From an uncultured Clostridia bacterium (lineage in GTDB: Bacteria > Bacillota > Clostridia > Lachnospirales > Anaerotignaceae): a DNA stretch of 64,000 bases. This document shows, piece after piece, positions 54,369-64,000 of the stretch. The stretch spans positions 1 to 64,000 of the forward strand of contig CABSIK010000007.1 in assembly GCA_902477755.1 (NCBI GenBank), read 5' to 3'. The stretch's first letter is position 1. Every line of letters starts with the position of its first letter. A model generated the notes under the pieces. That model was not told the DNA's origin, made no database searches, and saw only the letters and a program-made list of their open reading frames with translations. The position numbers were made by a program, and so were the translations under genes.

Positions 54369-55473
54369 TTAGCTGTGGATCCAAGCCAGATATGCGCTGA
54401 TGAAGTTGTCGATGGCACCGTCCATAACTGCCCCTACGTTACCGGTTTCTTCGCCGGTACGATGGTCTTTTACCATGGTGTAAGGCATGAATACATAGGA
54501 ACGAATCTGGCTGCCCCAGCCGATTTCTTTCACATCGCCGCGGATTTCTGCCAGTTTCTGCATCTGTTCTTCAATTTTCAGTGCCAACAGTTTACTCTTC
54601 AGCATTTTGAAAGCACGTTCCTTATTGCTGAACTGGCTTCTTTCATCCTGACACTGTACCACAACCCCAGTAGGGAAGTGAGTGATACGGATGGCGGAAG
54701 ATGTTTTGTTGACATGCTGACCGCCGGCGCCGCTGGCACGGTATGTGTCGATACGGATGTCGTCGGCTTTGACTTCGATCTCATTGTCGTTTTCGATTTC
54801 CGGCATAACATCGCAGGAAGCGAAAGACGTATGACGTCTGCCGGAGCTGTCGAAAGGAGATACACGCACCAGACGATGGATGCCTTTTTCGGACTTCAGA
54901 TAGCCGTAAGCGTTTTCACCGTTGACCTGCAAAGTCACAGATTTCAGACCTGCTTCGTCGCCGTCCAGCATATCCAGAATTTCCACCTCAAAGCCTGCTT
55001 TTGCAGCCCATTTGGTGTACATACGGAACAGCATGTTGGTCCAGTCGCAGGCTTCTGTACCGCCGGTACCAGCGTGGAGAGTAACGATGGCGTTGTTGCG
55101 GTCGTATTCCCCGTCCAGCATGGTGGCTACGTGAAGCTGTTCGTATTCCTCCAAGAAGGAATCGTTCATTTCCTTGACTTCCTCGTAAATGCTTTCGTCT
55201 TCTTCCTCGATGCCCATTTCAATGAGGGTGAGGATGTCTTCGTATTTGGTCACAAGACCTTCATAAGTTTCCACCTTGTTTTTCAGCCCTTTGAGCTGCT
55301 GCAAGGTTTTCTGGCTTTTCTGCATATCGTTCCAGAAATCAGGATCGGCAGAAAGTTCTTCCAGTTCGGCTATTTTCTCTTTGGCGCCAGCGACGTCAAA
55401 GTGAAGCCCCCATTTCCTGTAATTTTTCGTCGTAAGCGGAAAGGCCCAGACGGATCTGTTCTAATTCGAACAT
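54369..55473 (-). CDS. prfB: peptide chain release factor 2 (programmed +1 frameshift)
   Basis: Release factor 2, 367 residues in two frames. The first 25 codons (MFELEQIRLGLSAYDEKLQE then MGASL) run from 55473 to an in-frame TGA at 55396-55398 in the context CTTTGAC. A +1 shift at CTT continues as D-V-A-G-A-K... to 54369. The codon-recognition motif SPF (SPFDSSGRRH) and the catalytic GGQ (SGAGGQHVNKTS) are present. AAAGGAG precedes the ATG. The shift is the known autoregulation of RF2 level. Confidence 0.96.
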
Positions 55474-55489
55474 GCAAAAATCAACTCCT

Positions 55490-56632
55490 TTAAAAATAAA
55501 ATTTTTTTGGTTGTTTTTTATGATAAACGTAACGAATATCCGTAAGTGTTTTGCCGTCTATGTCACACAGACAGGCATCTTCTGTGGGCGCAAAGCCCAG
55601 CTTTTCATAAAAGGCTCTTGCCCTCATATTCTCCCGAAGAACCCAAAGGTAAACCCCTTCGTAATTCTCCAGAAGTTCGTCTCTGACGTTTTCCAGCAGC
55701 TCTCTGCCATATCCTTTGTCGTAGTATTCCGGCAAAAGATAAAGAGAAGCCACTTCGCCAAAGGCACTATAATCGCCGCCCTTTCCCACAAGGGTTCCCC
55801 CTGCAGGCAGTTCTGTCCGAGCAGCACCATAAGCCACTGCCCCCACGGCTCTTTCCTTATCAAAAATCAGTTTGGCAGACAAGCCGCCTTCTGTCAATGC
55901 TTTTTCAAAAAAGGTTACCCAATGATTTTCAGATAATCCATCCAGATATCCATCGGGCACATCTCCCCGAAAAGCCACTTTCCAGCTTTCGGCGTAAATA
56001 CGGCTCATTGCAAGGGCGTCTGCCGCCGCTGCCTGCCGCAAAGTGCCGGCTTTTCGAAAACGGATATAATTGCCGGAAAAAGACGGCTCGAACTCCTCTG
56101 GGACAACTGCCCAATGGGGCACGTTATATTCTGCGTACATAGAGGGATGGTGGAGCAGAAAAGCAACTGCCTTTCCCCCTTCTGTTTCACAGCCGTAGAC
56201 AGGCACCAGATGTCCGCCTTTTCCGTAAAAACTTCCGTCAGGTTTCTGCTGCCCAAAACGGAAATAAGGTGTCACGGAAACAATGCAGACAAAGCCGTTC
56301 TCCAAGTCTTTTTGGAGATCAGCAAGGGTCTTGCCCCTCTTTGCCTCTCCAAAAATGCCATATTCCCCAGCCATTTCTGCCAGTTTTCCATGAATCCAGC
56401 CAACGCCCTCTTTATAAGCCCCTGCCGCAAGGCCTTTGGAGATCATCTCCCACTGCCCGCCGCAGTTGCAGCCAAGACCTTCCAGCACCATCCGCAAAGA
56501 AGCAATGCCGCAGCCTCTGCCGCTCCAGCTTTCCGCTTCGGCAAGGGAGGGAAATCCCTCCTCCTGCCAGTTTTCAGCGGTCATTCTTTGGGTATAAAAA
56601 GGCAATTCTATGGGCTGTATCCGTTTTCTCAT
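55490..56632 (-). CDS. C39-like peptidase-fold domain fused to a GNAT acetyltransferase
   Basis: A 380-residue two-domain protein. Residues 1-200 look like a papain-fold C39-type domain: ELPFYTQ at the start, the Cys nucleophile in ESWSGRGCGIASLRMVLEGL near 41, and the His in GKGGHLVPVYG near 140. Residues 205-375 are a GNAT N-acetyltransferase with VASLYLLPEYYDKGYGRELL (acetyl-CoA loop) and ARAFYEKLGF. No signal peptide is seen. It lies between secA and prfB with 14-17 base gaps. Function unknown. Confidence 0.8.
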   Translation of the reverse strand: MRKRIQPIELPFYTQRMTAENWQEEGFPSLAEAESWSGRGCGIASLRMVLEGLGCNCGGQWEMISKGLAAGAYKEGVGWIHGKLAEMAGEYGIFGEAKRGKTLADLQKDLENGFVCIVSVTPYFRFGQQKPDGSFYGKGGHLVPVYGCETEGGKAVAFLLHHPSMYAEYNVPHWAVVPEEFEPSFSGNYIRFRKAGTLRQAAAADALAMSRIYAESWKVAFRGDVPDGYLDGLSENHWVTFFEKALTEGGLSAKLIFDKERAVGAVAYGAARTELPAGGTLVGKGGDYSAFGEVASLYLLPEYYDKGYGRELLENVRDELLENYEGVYLWVLRENMRARAFYEKLGFAPTEDACLCDIDGKTLTDIRYVYHKKQPKKFYF

Positions 56633-56647
56633 GGTTTCACCTGCTTA

Positions 56648-59227
56648 TTAAGCGTTTCTGCCGCAGCACTGTTTGTATTTCTTGCCGCTGCCGCAAGGGC
56701 AGGGATCGTTTCTGCCAACTTTTTCTTCAGCACGTTTCTTAGGCTGTTTCACAGCGGAATCGTCCTTGTTGGTGAACATGGGTTTCTGCACTTCTTCCCG
56801 TTTTGCTTCGGTTTCGATGCGGACACGGTAGAGGATTTTCAGAGTATCTTCCTGAATGTGGTTGCTCATTTCCTCAAACATGTCATATGCAGCAAATTTA
56901 TATTCGATCAGAGGGTCTCTCTGTGCGTAAGCGTGCAGACCGATGCCCTGACGCATCTGATCCATATCGTCGATATGATCCATCCATTTCTGGTCGATGA
57001 CACGAAGCATTACCACGCGTTCCAGTTCACGCATTCTTTCTTCGTCGCCGATTTCTTTTTCTTTCATTTCATAAAGCTGCACACCCAGTTTTTTCAGGTT
57101 TTCTTTCAGCTTGTCTTTTGTCATCTTTTCCAGAGCGTCTTCTTTGATGTTGATTCTGCCAACGGGGATGATGGCGGAGAAAGATTCGCTCAAGGCATTC
57201 ATATCCCATTCTTCGGGCATCTGTTCGTCGCTGATGTGTGCGTCGATGATGCGGTCAATGGTCTGGGAAATCATGCCCATGATGCTGTCACGAAGGTTTT
57301 CGCCGTAAAGTACACGTTTTCTTTCGCCGTAAATAACTTCACGCTGTTCGTTCATAACCTGATCGTATTCCAGCAGATGTTTACGAACGGCAAAGTTGTT
57401 GCCTTCTACTTTCTTCTGAGCGTTTTCGATGGCTTTTGTCAGCATGCCAGCTTCGATGGGTTCATCTTCGCTCATGCCCATGGCGTCAACCAGTTTCATG
57501 GTCTTTTCGGAGCCGAACAGACGCATGAGGTCGTCTTCCAGAGAGATATAGAATCTAGATTCACCGGGGTCACCCTGACGGCCGGCACGACCACGGAGCT
57601 GGTTGTCGATACGTCTGGATTCATGACGTTCTGTACCGATGATCTTCAGACCACCCAGTTCCGCAACGCCTTCACCCAGCTTGATGTCGGTACCACGACC
57701 AGCCATGTTTGTTGCGATGGTAACGGCGTTCATCTGACCTGCCAAAGCAACGATTTCCGCTTCTTTTGCATGGTATTTCGCGTTCAATACCTGATGAGGG
57801 ATACCTTCCCGTTTCAAAAGCTTGCTCAGTTCTTCGGATTTATCAATGGTAACGGTACCTACCAGCACAGGCTGACCTTTTGCGTGAGCTTCTGCGATGT
57901 CACGGACAACAGCACGGAATTTGCCAGCTTCTGTGCGGTAAACAACGTCCTGTAAGTCTTTTCTGGCAACAGGTCTGTTTGTGGGGATTTCCACAACGTC
58001 CATGCCGTAGATGTTACGGAATTCGTCTTCTTCTGTTTTTGCTGTACCAGTCATACCGCATTTTTTGTTGTATTTATTGAAGTAGTTCTGGAATGTGATG
58101 GTAGCCAGTGTTTTGCTTTCCCGGCGTACCTGTACATTTTCTTTTGCTTCGATTGCCTGATGGAGACCATCGGAGTAACGTCTGCCGGGCATCATACGGC
58201 CGGTGAATTCGTCAACGATGACGATTTCCCCTTCGTTTACCACATAGTCTTTGTCCAGATGCATGTTGTAGTTTGCCTTCAGAGCATTGTTGATGTGGTG
58301 CTGCAACTCCAAGTTTTCGGGGTCAGACAGGTTTTCCACGTTGAAGAATTTTTCTGCCTTTGCGATACCTTCCTGTGTCAGCACAACGCTTTTTGCCTTT
58401 TCATCCAGAACGAAGTCCCCTTCTTCCTGAAGTTCTTCCTTCATCAGAGGGTTCATAGCTTCTTCTTCGTTGAGAATGCGGCCTTTTTTCAACTGTTTTA
58501 CAAACAGATCGGCTACGCGGTACAGGTCTGTGGACTTGGAGCCGCTGCCGGAAATGATCAGTGGTGTTCTGGCTTCGTCGATGAGGACAGAGTCCACTTC
58601 GTCGATGATGGCAAAGTGCAGGTCACGCTGTACCATGCTTTCTTTGCGGACTACCATGTTATCACGAAGGTAGTCGAAACCAAATTCGTTGTTGGTGCCG
58701 TATGTGATGTCACATGCATAAGCAGCACGGCGTTCGTTGTTGTCCATGCTGTTGAGGATACAGCCAACAGTCAGACCAAGGAAGCGGAATACTTCCCCCA
58801 TCCATTCGCTGTCGCGCTGTGCCAGATAGTCATTGACTGTGACAACATGCACACCCTTGCCTTCCAGTGCGTTCAGGTACGCAGGCAGGGTAGCCACCAG
58901 TGTTTTACCTTCACCAGTACGCATTTCGGCAATACGTCCCTGGTGCATGACGATACCGCCCATGAGCTGTACAGGGAAATGACGCATATTCAGTACATGG
59001 GGACGGGACGCCGCTTCTCTTACAACAGCGTATGCTTCCGGCAGAATATCGTCCAATGTTTCGCCTTTTGCCAGACGATCTTTGAATTCCTGTGTTTTGC
59101 CTCTGAGTTCTTCATCAGAGAGATTTTCATATTGGGGAGCCAGTGACTCGATTTTCTTCACGATGGGAGTGATTTTCTTGATTTCTTTTTCACTGTAGTT
59201 CCCGAATATTTTTTCCAATAAACCCAT
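56648..59227 (-). CDS. secA: preprotein translocase ATPase SecA
   Basis: An 859-residue motor of the Sec export channel at the membrane. Walker A is [10 protein letters not shown] near residue 100, the DEAD-like motif is [16 protein letters not shown] near 210, and the C-terminal zinc tail is [13 protein letters not shown]. Length is normal for Firmicutes. The start at 59227 (MGLLEKIFG) follows GAGGTG; the ATG 9 bases earlier is too close. It leads the C39-GNAT fusion, prfB and two further genes. Confidence 0.97.
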   Translation of the reverse strand: MGLLEKIFGNYSEKEIKKITPIVKKIESLAPQYENLSDEELRGKTQEFKDRLAKGETLDDILPEAYAVVREAASRPHVLNMRHFPVQLMGGIVMHQGRIAEMRTGEGKTLVATLPAYLNALEGKGVHVVTVNDYLAQRDSEWMGEVFRFLGLTVGCILNSMDNNERRAAYACDITYGTNNEFGFDYLRDNMVVRKESMVQRDLHFAIIDEVDSVLIDEARTPLIISGSGSKSTDLYRVADLFVKQLKKGRILNEEEAMNPLMKEELQEEGDFVLDEKAKSVVLTQEGIAKAEKFFNVENLSDPENLELQHHINNALKANYNMHLDKDYVVNEGEIVIVDEFTGRMMPGRRYSDGLHQAIEAKENVQVRRESKTLATITFQNYFNKYNKKCGMTGTAKTEEDEFRNIYGMDVVEIPTNRPVARKDLQDVVYRTEAGKFRAVVRDIAEAHAKGQPVLVGTVTIDKSEELSKLLKREGIPHQVLNAKYHAKEAEIVALAGQMNAVTIATNMAGRGTDIKLGEGVAELGGLKIIGTERHESRRIDNQLRGRAGRQGDPGESRFYISLEDDLMRLFGSEKTMKLVDAMGMSEDEPIEAGMLTKAIENAQKKVEGNNFAVRKHLLEYDQVMNEQREVIYGERKRVLYGENLRDSIMGMISQTIDRIIDAHISDEQMPEEWDMNALSESFSAIIPVGRINIKEDALEKMTKDKLKENLKKLGVQLYEMKEKEIGDEERMRELERVVMLRVIDQKWMDHIDDMDQMRQGIGLHAYAQRDPLIEYKFAAYDMFEEMSNHIQEDTLKILYRVRIETEAKREEVQKPMFTNKDDSAVKQPKKRAEEKVGRNDPCPCGSGKKYKQCCGRNA

Positions 59228-59317
59228 TTGGTTCACCTCATTTTTTCTTTTTCCTGTATGTCCTTTGGAAATCCGTGCTTTCTCATAGGCATACTTTTAC
59301 ATTATTATAGTTTAGCA

Positions 59318-59370
59318 GAAAAACAGCCTTTGGCGCAAGCATAAAATGCCCGAAAACCAAAGGCTTTACA
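59318..59370 (-). terminator. terminator of the tdk-ktr-GNAT operon
   Basis: AGCCTTTGG/CCAAAGGCT with GTTTTTC after it on the minus strand. Confidence 0.7.
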
Positions 59371-59407
59371 AAACTTTAAGGAAATTGTAACTTCTTTCCC
59401 ATACTTT

Positions 59408-59851
59408 TTACAGTTTATACGAAAAATAGACCATATCTTTGAGCAGTATGCCATCCTCCACAATGGAATGGTCATAATGATGAACGAAAAAATCCGTGAT
59501 TCTATGGGAGAATTGGAAGCCACAGGCCATGTAAAATCCCATGGTTTTGGGCGTTTCTCCTGTTCCTGCCTGCAAAATGCCTTTTCCTGCCAATTTTTCC
59601 TGCCAGAACCGCACCAGCTGTTTTCCATATCCTTTTCCCTGAAAAAGAGGCAAAACAGCCATATTTTTCAGTTCCCACAGTCCTTCTCCTTCTTTTGTCA
59701 CAACGGAAAGGGCAATGGCATCTTCCCTGTCAAACAGGACTGCCATTTCTCCCCTTTCCAGATATTTCATGACCATGTCCTCCTGCTCATCTCCCAGCAG
59801 GAGCAAGTCCATGAAGTCTATTTTTCCCGTGGTAATCTGCCGCAGCTCCAT
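59408..59851 (-). CDS. GNAT family acetyltransferase
   Basis: A 147-residue N-acetyltransferase (MELRQITTGKIDFMDLLLLG...) with the acetyl-CoA loop NMAVLPLFQGKGYGKQLV near residue 75 and a second block KTMGFYMACGF. The substrate is unknown. The ATG at 59851 lies one base after the ktrA stop region (TGATATG), so it is probably coupled to ktrA; an upstream frame to 59923 lies inside ktrA. Confidence 0.85.
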   Translation of the reverse strand: MELRQITTGKIDFMDLLLLGDEQEDMVMKYLERGEMAVLFDREDAIALSVVTKEGEGLWELKNMAVLPLFQGKGYGKQLVRFWQEKLAGKGILQAGTGETPKTMGFYMACGFQFSHRITDFFVHHYDHSIVEDGILLKDMVYFSYKL

Positions 59852-59852
59852 A

Positions 59853-60503
59853 TCAGTAAGCCACCCGACGGATGTCGTTGATGTGTCCCAGTACCATAAT
59901 ATGTTCCTCCTCATTGAATACATAGTTAGGGCCGGGAATGGGAATCACGCCTTCCCCCTGTTTCACCGCAACGATATTCAGATTATACCGCGCACGGAAG
60001 TTGACATCTAAAACGGTTCTGCCCAGCCACCGTTCCATGGGGCGGATTTCCGCAATGTAATAATCCTCCACAAAGGGGATGCAGTCGAAAATATTGTCAG
60101 AGCTTGCAGCAATGGCGATCTGTTCCGCCACGTTTTTCTCAGGATAAATGACTACGTCCGCACCGTTTCTTTTCAGGAATTTTGCCTGAATGTCCTCGTC
60201 TGCCTTGGCATAAACCTTTTTCGCCCCCAGTTCCTTCAGGAAACTTGCGATCTGCAAACTGTTTTTGAAGTTTGTACCCATGCAGACAAAGCAGGCGTCG
60301 AACAGGTCAATGCTGAAAGAGCGAAGCACATCAATGTTGGTGCAGTCCCCCACACGTCCGCTGACGCCAAGGGGCAGCACATCTTCCACTGCTTCCGAAT
60401 CCTTATCCACTACCATGATTTCACATTCATTTTCTGCCAGAGAGCGGCACAGATGATGGCCAAAAGAGCCCATACCAATAATCAAAAAGGATTTCATTTC
60501 CAT
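59853..60503 (-). CDS. ktrA: potassium uptake regulator KtrA (RCK protein)
   Basis: A 216-residue cytosolic subunit gating the KtrB channel. The N-terminal Rossmann RCK_N has GMGSFGHHLCRSLAENECEI and binds ATP/ADP. The C-terminal RCK_C (residues about 135-216) is the c-di-AMP-binding part in related proteins. It follows ktrB by 25 bases in the same operon. Confidence 0.93.
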   Translation of the reverse strand: MEMKSFLIIGMGSFGHHLCRSLAENECEIMVVDKDSEAVEDVLPLGVSGRVGDCTNIDVLRSFSIDLFDACFVCMGTNFKNSLQIASFLKELGAKKVYAKADEDIQAKFLKRNGADVVIYPEKNVAEQIAIAASSDNIFDCIPFVEDYYIAEIRPMERWLGRTVLDVNFRARYNLNIVAVKQGEGVIPIPGPNYVFNEEEHIMVLGHINDIRRVAY

Positions 60504-60528
60504 AACTTCCTCCTGTTATATATCTAAA

Positions 60529-61863
60529 TTATCCAATGGTGATCTTTTCCAAGGGCATGGTCACAGGCGGCGCCGCTTTCCGTTCCATGAGGGCTACGGC
60601 AAAGGAAATGCTGCCCACCCTGCCGCAGTACATAAGGAAAATGATGACCAGACGGGAGAATACCTCCAGTTCTCTGGTAATGCCTGTGGAAATGCCTACG
60701 GTACCCATGGCAGAGAAGGCTTCAAAAAGCACATCCGTCAGTTCCAGATTCTGCACACTGCAAATGGCAATGGTACCAAGGATCACAAAAATCAAATTGA
60801 CAAAAAATACATAAATGGCTTTGTGCAGGGCGTCCTCCTCCAGCCGTCTGCCAAAAATATTGGCACTGCGGGCATGGCGCACCCCAGCCAGTGTATACAT
60901 AAGAATGACCATAAGTGTTGTGGTCTTGATGCCGCCGGCGGTGGAGCCGGGGCTGCCGCCGATGAACATGAGGAGCATCATAAGCATTTTGCTGCCGCTG
61001 GTCATAGCTGCCGGGTCTACGCTGTTAAAGCCTGCCGTTCTGGCGGTACAGGACTGGAAAAAGGCAGTCAGCAGTCTTTCGCTGCTGTCCATATCCACAT
61101 TCAGATTATGCCGTTCCAGCAAAAGCAATAAAAAGCCGCCGCCAACAGTCAGGACAAAGGATGTACTCAGTACAATCTTTGTCTGGAGACGCAGATGGCG
61201 GAAAGACCATTTTTTCTGCCACAGATCCTCCCAGACCAAAAAGCCCAGACCGCCCATGGTGATGAGCCCCATGAGGGTAAAATTCACCAGTGCGTCATCC
61301 GCATAAGCCACAATGGAATTATAATTGCCAAAGAGGTCAAACCCTGCATTACAAAAGGCGGATATAGAGTGGAACACACTGAAGTATGCCCCCTGTTTCC
61401 AGCCAAACTGGGGTATAAAGCGGATGGCAAGGAACAACGCCCCCAGCCCCTCAAAAAGCAGTGTGCCGTACAAAATTTTCCTCGTGAGACGCACAATGCC
61501 GCCAAGCTGCATAGAGTTGATGCTTTCCACCATCACTTCTCGGTGGCGCAGACCGATACGCTTTCGCATAAGCAGCAGAAAGCCCAGAGAGATGGTCATA
61601 AAACCAAGACCCCCGATCTGTATCAGTCCCAGTATGACCAATTGTCCAAACAATGTCCAGTGAGTACCTGTGTCCACCACCACCAGACCTGTTACACAAG
61701 AAGCAGATACTGCTGTAAAGAGGGCGTCCAGCGCCGATGTGGGCGGCTGACCCTCCTGGGTAGCAACAGGCAGCATCAGCAGAAGCGTCCCTGTGAGGAT
61801 CACCAGAAAGTATCCCAAGGCAACAATCTGCAAATTGGAAAGTCTCATTCGTGAACGAACCAT
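60529..61863 (-). CDS. ktrB: potassium channel-type transporter KtrB (TrkH family)
   Basis: A 444-residue membrane protein with four M1-P-M2 repeats. The filter-like pore regions SASCVTGLVVVDTG, SAFCNAGFDLFG, CTARTAGFNSVD and SAMGTVGISTG each have the conserved Gly. AGAAGG precedes the ATG. It pairs with ktrA downstream to take up potassium, often with sodium dependence. Confidence 0.94.
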   Translation of the reverse strand: MVRSRMRLSNLQIVALGYFLVILTGTLLLMLPVATQEGQPPTSALDALFTAVSASCVTGLVVVDTGTHWTLFGQLVILGLIQIGGLGFMTISLGFLLLMRKRIGLRHREVMVESINSMQLGGIVRLTRKILYGTLLFEGLGALFLAIRFIPQFGWKQGAYFSVFHSISAFCNAGFDLFGNYNSIVAYADDALVNFTLMGLITMGGLGFLVWEDLWQKKWSFRHLRLQTKIVLSTSFVLTVGGGFLLLLLERHNLNVDMDSSERLLTAFFQSCTARTAGFNSVDPAAMTSGSKMLMMLLMFIGGSPGSTAGGIKTTTLMVILMYTLAGVRHARSANIFGRRLEEDALHKAIYVFFVNLIFVILGTIAICSVQNLELTDVLFEAFSAMGTVGISTGITRELEVFSRLVIIFLMYCGRVGSISFAVALMERKAAPPVTMPLEKITIG

Positions 61864-61895
61864 TTCTTAATTACACCTTCTCTTTTCCCAATTGA

Positions 61896-62465
61896 TTATG
61901 TTGATTCTTTCTGCAATTTTTCTTTGGTGTCTGTCACTGCCAGATTGCGCACCCCTTCCAGAAAAGGAATGGATGCTTTGGCTTCTTCCATGCCGTAAGT
62001 CTGGTTCAGTTCATATTCCAAAGGAATCCATGTGGACAAAGGGGCCTCGTTGTGCTGCAAAACCGCCTCCAGCTTGTCCAAAGCCTTATAAACTCTGGCT
62101 TCCGGCGTTTTCATTTCTATCATTTCCGTAAAGAGTGCTTTCCATTCGCTTCTGACAGGCTCCGGCAGGCTTTCCGCCAAGGCAAAGACTTCTTTGTCCT
62201 CTTTTGCCGTATCTTCTTTTGTTTTCCAGAAGGAAGGAATGTCTCCGGTGATGGCTTCTCCCAAGTCATGAATGACGCACATCCGCAGTACTTTATTCAG
62301 GTCAATGCCCTCCGCTTCTCCCGAAAGGAGCATCGCCATGAGCGCCACACGCCAGCTATGTTCTGCCACGCTTTCAGGTCGTCCCTGACTGGTGGTAGAA
62401 TGACGGGTATTGTCTTTGAGCCGTTCTGCCAGATGCAGAAAATCAATAAATTCTCTCGGTGTCAT
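61896..62465 (-). CDS. HD-domain hydrolase (YfbR-like 5'-nucleotidase type)
   Basis: A 189-residue HD-domain phosphohydrolase. The metal ligands are in ESVAEHSWRVALMAMLL and CVIHDLGEAITGDIP, the arrangement of YfbR/HDDC2-type deoxynucleoside 5'-monophosphatases. The start at 62465 follows AAGGAG by 8 bases and overlaps the tdk stop (ATGA). A nucleotidase next to thymidine kinase suggests a part in dNMP balance, which is inference. Confidence 0.88.
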   Translation of the reverse strand: MTPREFIDFLHLAERLKDNTRHSTTSQGRPESVAEHSWRVALMAMLLSGEAEGIDLNKVLRMCVIHDLGEAITGDIPSFWKTKEDTAKEDKEVFALAESLPEPVRSEWKALFTEMIEMKTPEARVYKALDKLEAVLQHNEAPLSTWIPLEYELNQTYGMEEAKASIPFLEGVRNLAVTDTKEKLQKEST

Positions 62466-63055
62466 GCTTCTGTCTCCTTTTCCAGCGCTTTTTTCCAGCA
62501 TTTATAACACATGGGCTCATAGCTTTCGTTGCCGCCCAGCATGACCTGTTCCCCTTCGGTGATAACGTGCCCTTCTCCATCCAGTCTTGCGTTGACGATG
62601 GCTTTGCTGCCGCAGCTGCAAACAGTTTTCAGTTCTGTGATGGAATCGGCGATTTCCAGCAGACGGGTGCTGCCGGGGAACAATTTTGTGCGGAAGTCTG
62701 TCCGCAGACCATAGCAGAACACAGGCACATTATAAGTATCCACAATGTCTCTGAGCTGGTCAATCTGTTCCGGCTGGAAGAACTGAGCTTCATCGGCAAT
62801 GATGACGTCATAGAACTGTTTCTCCCGTTCTCCCTTCTGGAACAGGGCAAACAAATCCACATCCGCTGTCACCACATAGGCAGGGGCTTCCAGACCGATG
62901 CGGCTTTTCACCACACCTTCTCCATCTCTGGTGTCTACCGCAGGCTTTATGAGCCACACCTGCATGTCCTTTTCCTCGTAATTAAACTTGGTAATCAGTG
63001 CCTGCGCAGACTTGGAGCTGCCCATGGCGCCATATCGAAAATACAGTTTTGCCAC
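62462..63055 (-). CDS. tdk: thymidine kinase
   Basis: A 197-residue type II thymidine kinase. The P-loop is GAMGSSKSAQAL near residue 9, the Walker B is VIIADEAQFF, and the zinc site has CSCGSKA and CYKCW. The start is a GTG at 63055 with GGAGGG 7 bases upstream. First gene of the tdk-HD-ktrB-ktrA-GNAT run. Confidence 0.96.
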   Translation of the reverse strand: MAKLYFRYGAMGSSKSAQALITKFNYEEKDMQVWLIKPAVDTRDGEGVVKSRIGLEAPAYVVTADVDLFALFQKGEREKQFYDVIIADEAQFFQPEQIDQLRDIVDTYNVPVFCYGLRTDFRTKLFPGSTRLLEIADSITELKTVCSCGSKAIVNARLDGEGHVITEGEQVMLGGNESYEPMCYKCWKKALEKETEA

Positions 63056-63262
63056 GCAAAACCCTCCTTTTCCTCTATTGTCCGATTATCATATCACAAA
63101 ACTTTGCAGGTGGCGAGGTAAAAAATGGACTTTCACAAAAAATAAACAACACAAAACTGTTTTCTTTCTGTAAAAAAAGTATTATACTGACTTTGATATG
63201 TTTTTCACATACTTTTCGGGGAAATAACACCATTCATGTTTATCAAGAAAGGAGTTTTTTTC

Positions 63263-64000
63263 ATGAATACAGACCTGACTACAGGCAATACCAGCCGTCT
63301 GCTCTGGGCATTTTCCATTCCTATGCTCATCAGTGTGGCTTTCCAGCAGTTTTACAACATTGCTGACAGTATCATTGCCGGGCGGTTCATTGGGGAACAG
63401 GCATTGGCAGCCGTTGGGGCATCCTATCCCATCACCATGATTTTCATGGCTGTAGCCATCGGCAGCAGCATCGGCTGTACCGTGGTAGTATCCCAGCTTT
63501 TCGGCAGCAAGCATTATGCCATGCTGAAAACAGCCGTTGGCACCATCTGCTGTGCCGGTGTCGTTGTGAGCATTGTACTCTCCCTTTTTGGCATCTGGCA
63601 GGATGATCACCTGCTGCTGCTTTTGCAGACACCAGAAAACATTTTTTCCGACGCTTCTTTGTATCTGCATATTTACATCTTGGGATTCTTATTCCTATTC
63701 CTATATAACGTAGGTACAGGCATCTTTACGGCGCTGGGGGACTCCCGGACACCTTTGTACTTCCTCATTGGCTCCTCTTTGGGGAATATCGCTCTGGACT
63801 TGCTCTTTGTCATTGCCTTTGACATGGGCGTGGCAGGTGTGGCATGGGCAACCTTCCTGGCACAGGGCATTGCCTGCGTTCTTGCTCTCATCACACTGTT
63901 TTTCCGTCTGAAAAAACTCCAGACCACAGAAGCCCATCAGTTCTTTTCCTTTGCCGTACTGGGTCAGGTCACCAGAGTTGCCGTACCCAGCATTTTGCAG
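63263..64000 (+). CDS. MATE family transporter, N-terminal part (cut by the right edge)
   Basis: An open frame of 246 codons without a stop before the window end, starting MNTDLTTGNTSRLLWAFSIP and MLISVAFQQFYNIADSIIAG, the typical beginning of a NorM/DinF-like MATE exporter. At least six hydrophobic helices are visible. AAAGGAG precedes the ATG by 8 bases. It is divergent from tdk. It differs from the FMN-controlled MATE at 31189 and has no riboswitch core in its leader. Confidence 0.9.
   Translation, partial: MNTDLTTGNTSRLLWAFSIPMLISVAFQQFYNIADSIIAGRFIGEQALAAVGASYPITMIFMAVAIGSSIGCTVVVSQLFGSKHYAMLKTAVGTICCAGVVVSIVLSLFGIWQDDHLLLLLQTPENIFSDASLYLHIYILGFLFLFLYNVGTGIFTALGDSRTPLYFLIGSSLGNIALDLLFVIAFDMGVAGVAWATFLAQGIACVLALITLFFRLKKLQTTEAHQFFSFAVLGQVTRVAVPSILQ

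Overview
The window is a chromosomal stretch from an anaerobic, endospore-forming Clostridia bacterium, probably a Lachnospirales or Anaerotignum-like lineage. This reading rests on the yqfC-yqfD-phoH-pgpH-ybeY-cdd-era-recO cluster with sporulation genes, T-box leaders, a single-chain glycyl-tRNA synthetase, pyruvate phosphate dikinase, RecU, YqeG, the KtrAB type of potassium uptake, and ribosome binding sites close to AGGAGG. No phage, insertion sequence, CRISPR array or defence island was seen. The content is mostly housekeeping, and the unusual material lies between the genes.

Layout. 1-1120: the 5' third of a 16S rRNA gene read leftward out of the window, its leader, and three tandem promoters. 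1120-3440: a small ORF, a broken HTH regulator, an aldo/keto reductase and a pyrimidine-rich repeat tract. 3440-9190: ppdK, a small membrane protein, and glyS with a glycine T-box. 9200-18000: a long leftward operon for RNA/ribosome maturation, DNA repair and sporulation. 18130-21060: a TrpXYZ-like ABC importer. 21280-24620: rpsU-yqeY and glgB. 24840-26800: a structured-RNA candidate in the leader of a beta-CASP metallo-beta-lactamase-fold gene. 26900-33290: pmbA/tldD/recU, a polysaccharide deacetylase, an FMN riboswitch before a MATE transporter, and a zinc-ribbon protein. 33500-42430: xpt, a SulP anion transporter with an attenuator-like leader, a thioesterase, a CPA antiporter, efp, yqeG and an M29 aminopeptidase. 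42550-46850: T-box-metG-tatD, then a probable c-di-AMP riboswitch before a G5/3D cell-wall protein. 47340-59240: a stalk-domain protein, prmA-rsmE-nifS-thiI, then secA, a C39-like/GNAT fusion, prfB with its +1 frameshift, a pseudouridine synthase and a nucleotidyltransferase. 59400-64000: tdk-HD-ktrB-ktrA-GNAT, and a second MATE transporter cut by the right edge.

How the parts fit. Several genes centre on translation: two T-box aminoacyl-tRNA synthetases, EF-P, RF2, Era, YbeY, S21, PrmA, RsmE, ThiI with its own cysteine desulfurase, and a pseudouridine synthase. A second theme is c-di-AMP and potassium: a PgpH-type phosphodiesterase, a ydaO-like leader, KtrAB, and an antiporter with RCK_C domains.

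The observations most worth checking are the pseudoknotted RNA candidate at about 24882-25122, a dispersed intergenic repeat that carries its own terminator (three long copies plus fragments), the FMN riboswitch controlling a MATE exporter, the attenuator-like leader of the SulP gene, and the C39-like/GNAT fusion protein.
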